This document shows, in pieces, positions 5,285 through 5,653 of a stretch of 5,653 nt of DNA. Within the stretch, counting starts at the first letter, position 1; every line of letters begins with the position of its first letter. The notes beneath the pieces are model-generated. The model searched no databases. It saw only the letters and a list, made by a program, of their open reading frames with translations, and had not been told where the DNA came from. The DNA lies in contig JAFYIC010000061.1 of NCBI GenBank assembly GCA_017538845.1, positions 1 to 5,653 of the forward strand. The letters run 5' to 3'. The stretch is from Bacillota bacterium. Lineage in GTDB: Bacteria; Bacillota; Clostridia; Peptostreptococcales; Anaerovoracaceae. The position numbers were made by a program, and so were the translations under genes.

Positions 5285-5653
5285 TTGATACACCAGTATA
5301 AACTTAACGGATACAACATAGTGCTCGACACGTGTTCGGGTTCGATACATGTGGTCGATGAGGTGGCATACGACGTAATCGGGATGTTTGAAGAGCATAC
5401 TGAAGATGAAATCGTATCTCTTCTGATGGAAAAATACAGCGGCGGGAAGGATCCGGTCACAGAGGAGGATCTGCGCGCGTGCTGCGCAGATGTCAGGGCG
5501 CTCATCGATGCAGGAAAGCTTTACTCAGAGGACACCTTTGAGGACATGGCAGGCACATTCAAGGCCCGCTCGGGAAACGTGATAAAGGCTCTCTGTCTGC
5601 ATGTTTCGCACACATGCGATCTGAACTGTTCATACTGCTTTGCGGGGCAGGGC
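5285..5653 (+). CDS. scfB: SCIFF radical SAM maturase, partial (N-terminal 123 residues)
   Basis: The visible part matches the start of ScfB, the radical S-adenosylmethionine enzyme that makes the thioether cross-link in SCIFF. The first residues, IHQYKLNGYNIVLD...GSIHVVDEVAYDVI, and the following stretch to about residue 80 correspond to the N-terminal precursor-recognition (RRE) domain. The radical SAM motif CX3CX2C is at Cys111, Cys115 and Cys118 in HTCDLNCSYCFAGQG. The SAM domain and the C-terminal SPASM domain with auxiliary clusters should follow, as the full family is about 450 residues. The TTG start is chosen from the Shine-Dalgarno site and because the family's N-terminus aligns there; without it the gene would have no start codon in the right place. 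It lies 118 bp after scfA, behind a terminator-like hairpin. The first-domain cysteines 17, 66 and 67 are noted but have no assigned role. Confidence 0.95.
   Translation, partial: MIHQYKLNGYNIVLDTCSGSIHVVDEVAYDVIGMFEEHTEDEIVSLLMEKYSGGKDPVTEEDLRACCADVRALIDAGKLYSEDTFEDMAGTFKARSGNVIKALCLHVSHTCDLNCSYCFAGQG

Overview
The window looks like a chromosomal segment from an anaerobic, moderate-GC member of the Clostridia (Bacillota). The evidence is a leucine T-box riboswitch in front of leuA, a LeuA of the long (about 570-residue) type, a LeuC of the clostridial/archaeal-like (about 420-residue) type, and the SCIFF precursor/maturase pair, a near-universal marker of Clostridia. The genus cannot be fixed from the sequence alone. 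No mobile-element gene, tRNA, rRNA or CRISPR array is visible.

Left part, minus strand (1-3270): a leucine biosynthesis operon reading leftwards. A strong sigma-A-like promoter (-35 at 3267-3262, -10 at 3243-3238) starts a leader of about 320 nt. The leader holds an extra 5' hairpin and a T-box riboswitch with a CUC (Leu) specifier, an antiterminator with its 7-nt bulge, and a competing intrinsic terminator. Then come leuA (2-isopropylmalate synthase) and leuC (isopropylmalate dehydratase large subunit), which runs off the left edge. leuD and leuB would be expected beyond it. Uncharged tRNA-Leu should pair with the specifier and the bulge to allow read-through.

Middle, plus strand (3271-4627): a divergent intergenic region with helically phased A/T tracts next to the leuA promoter, then a stand-alone CapA-family membrane-anchored metallophosphatase-like protein without CapB/CapC partners.

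Right part, plus strand (4628-5653): a 392-bp non-coding stretch that is unusually structured. It holds two 57-bp copies (49/57 identical) of a hairpin-forming repeat and then a 36-bp tandem repeat that runs into a good promoter. The promoter drives scfA, a 48-residue SCIFF ranthipeptide precursor. A terminator-like hairpin separates it from scfB, the radical SAM thioether-forming maturase, which starts with TTG and is cut by the right edge just after its CX3CX2C motif. The most interesting point is in scfA: the position that matches the known thioether acceptor Thr37 of characterised SCIFF peptides is Gly here, and there is a seventh cysteine at position 13.
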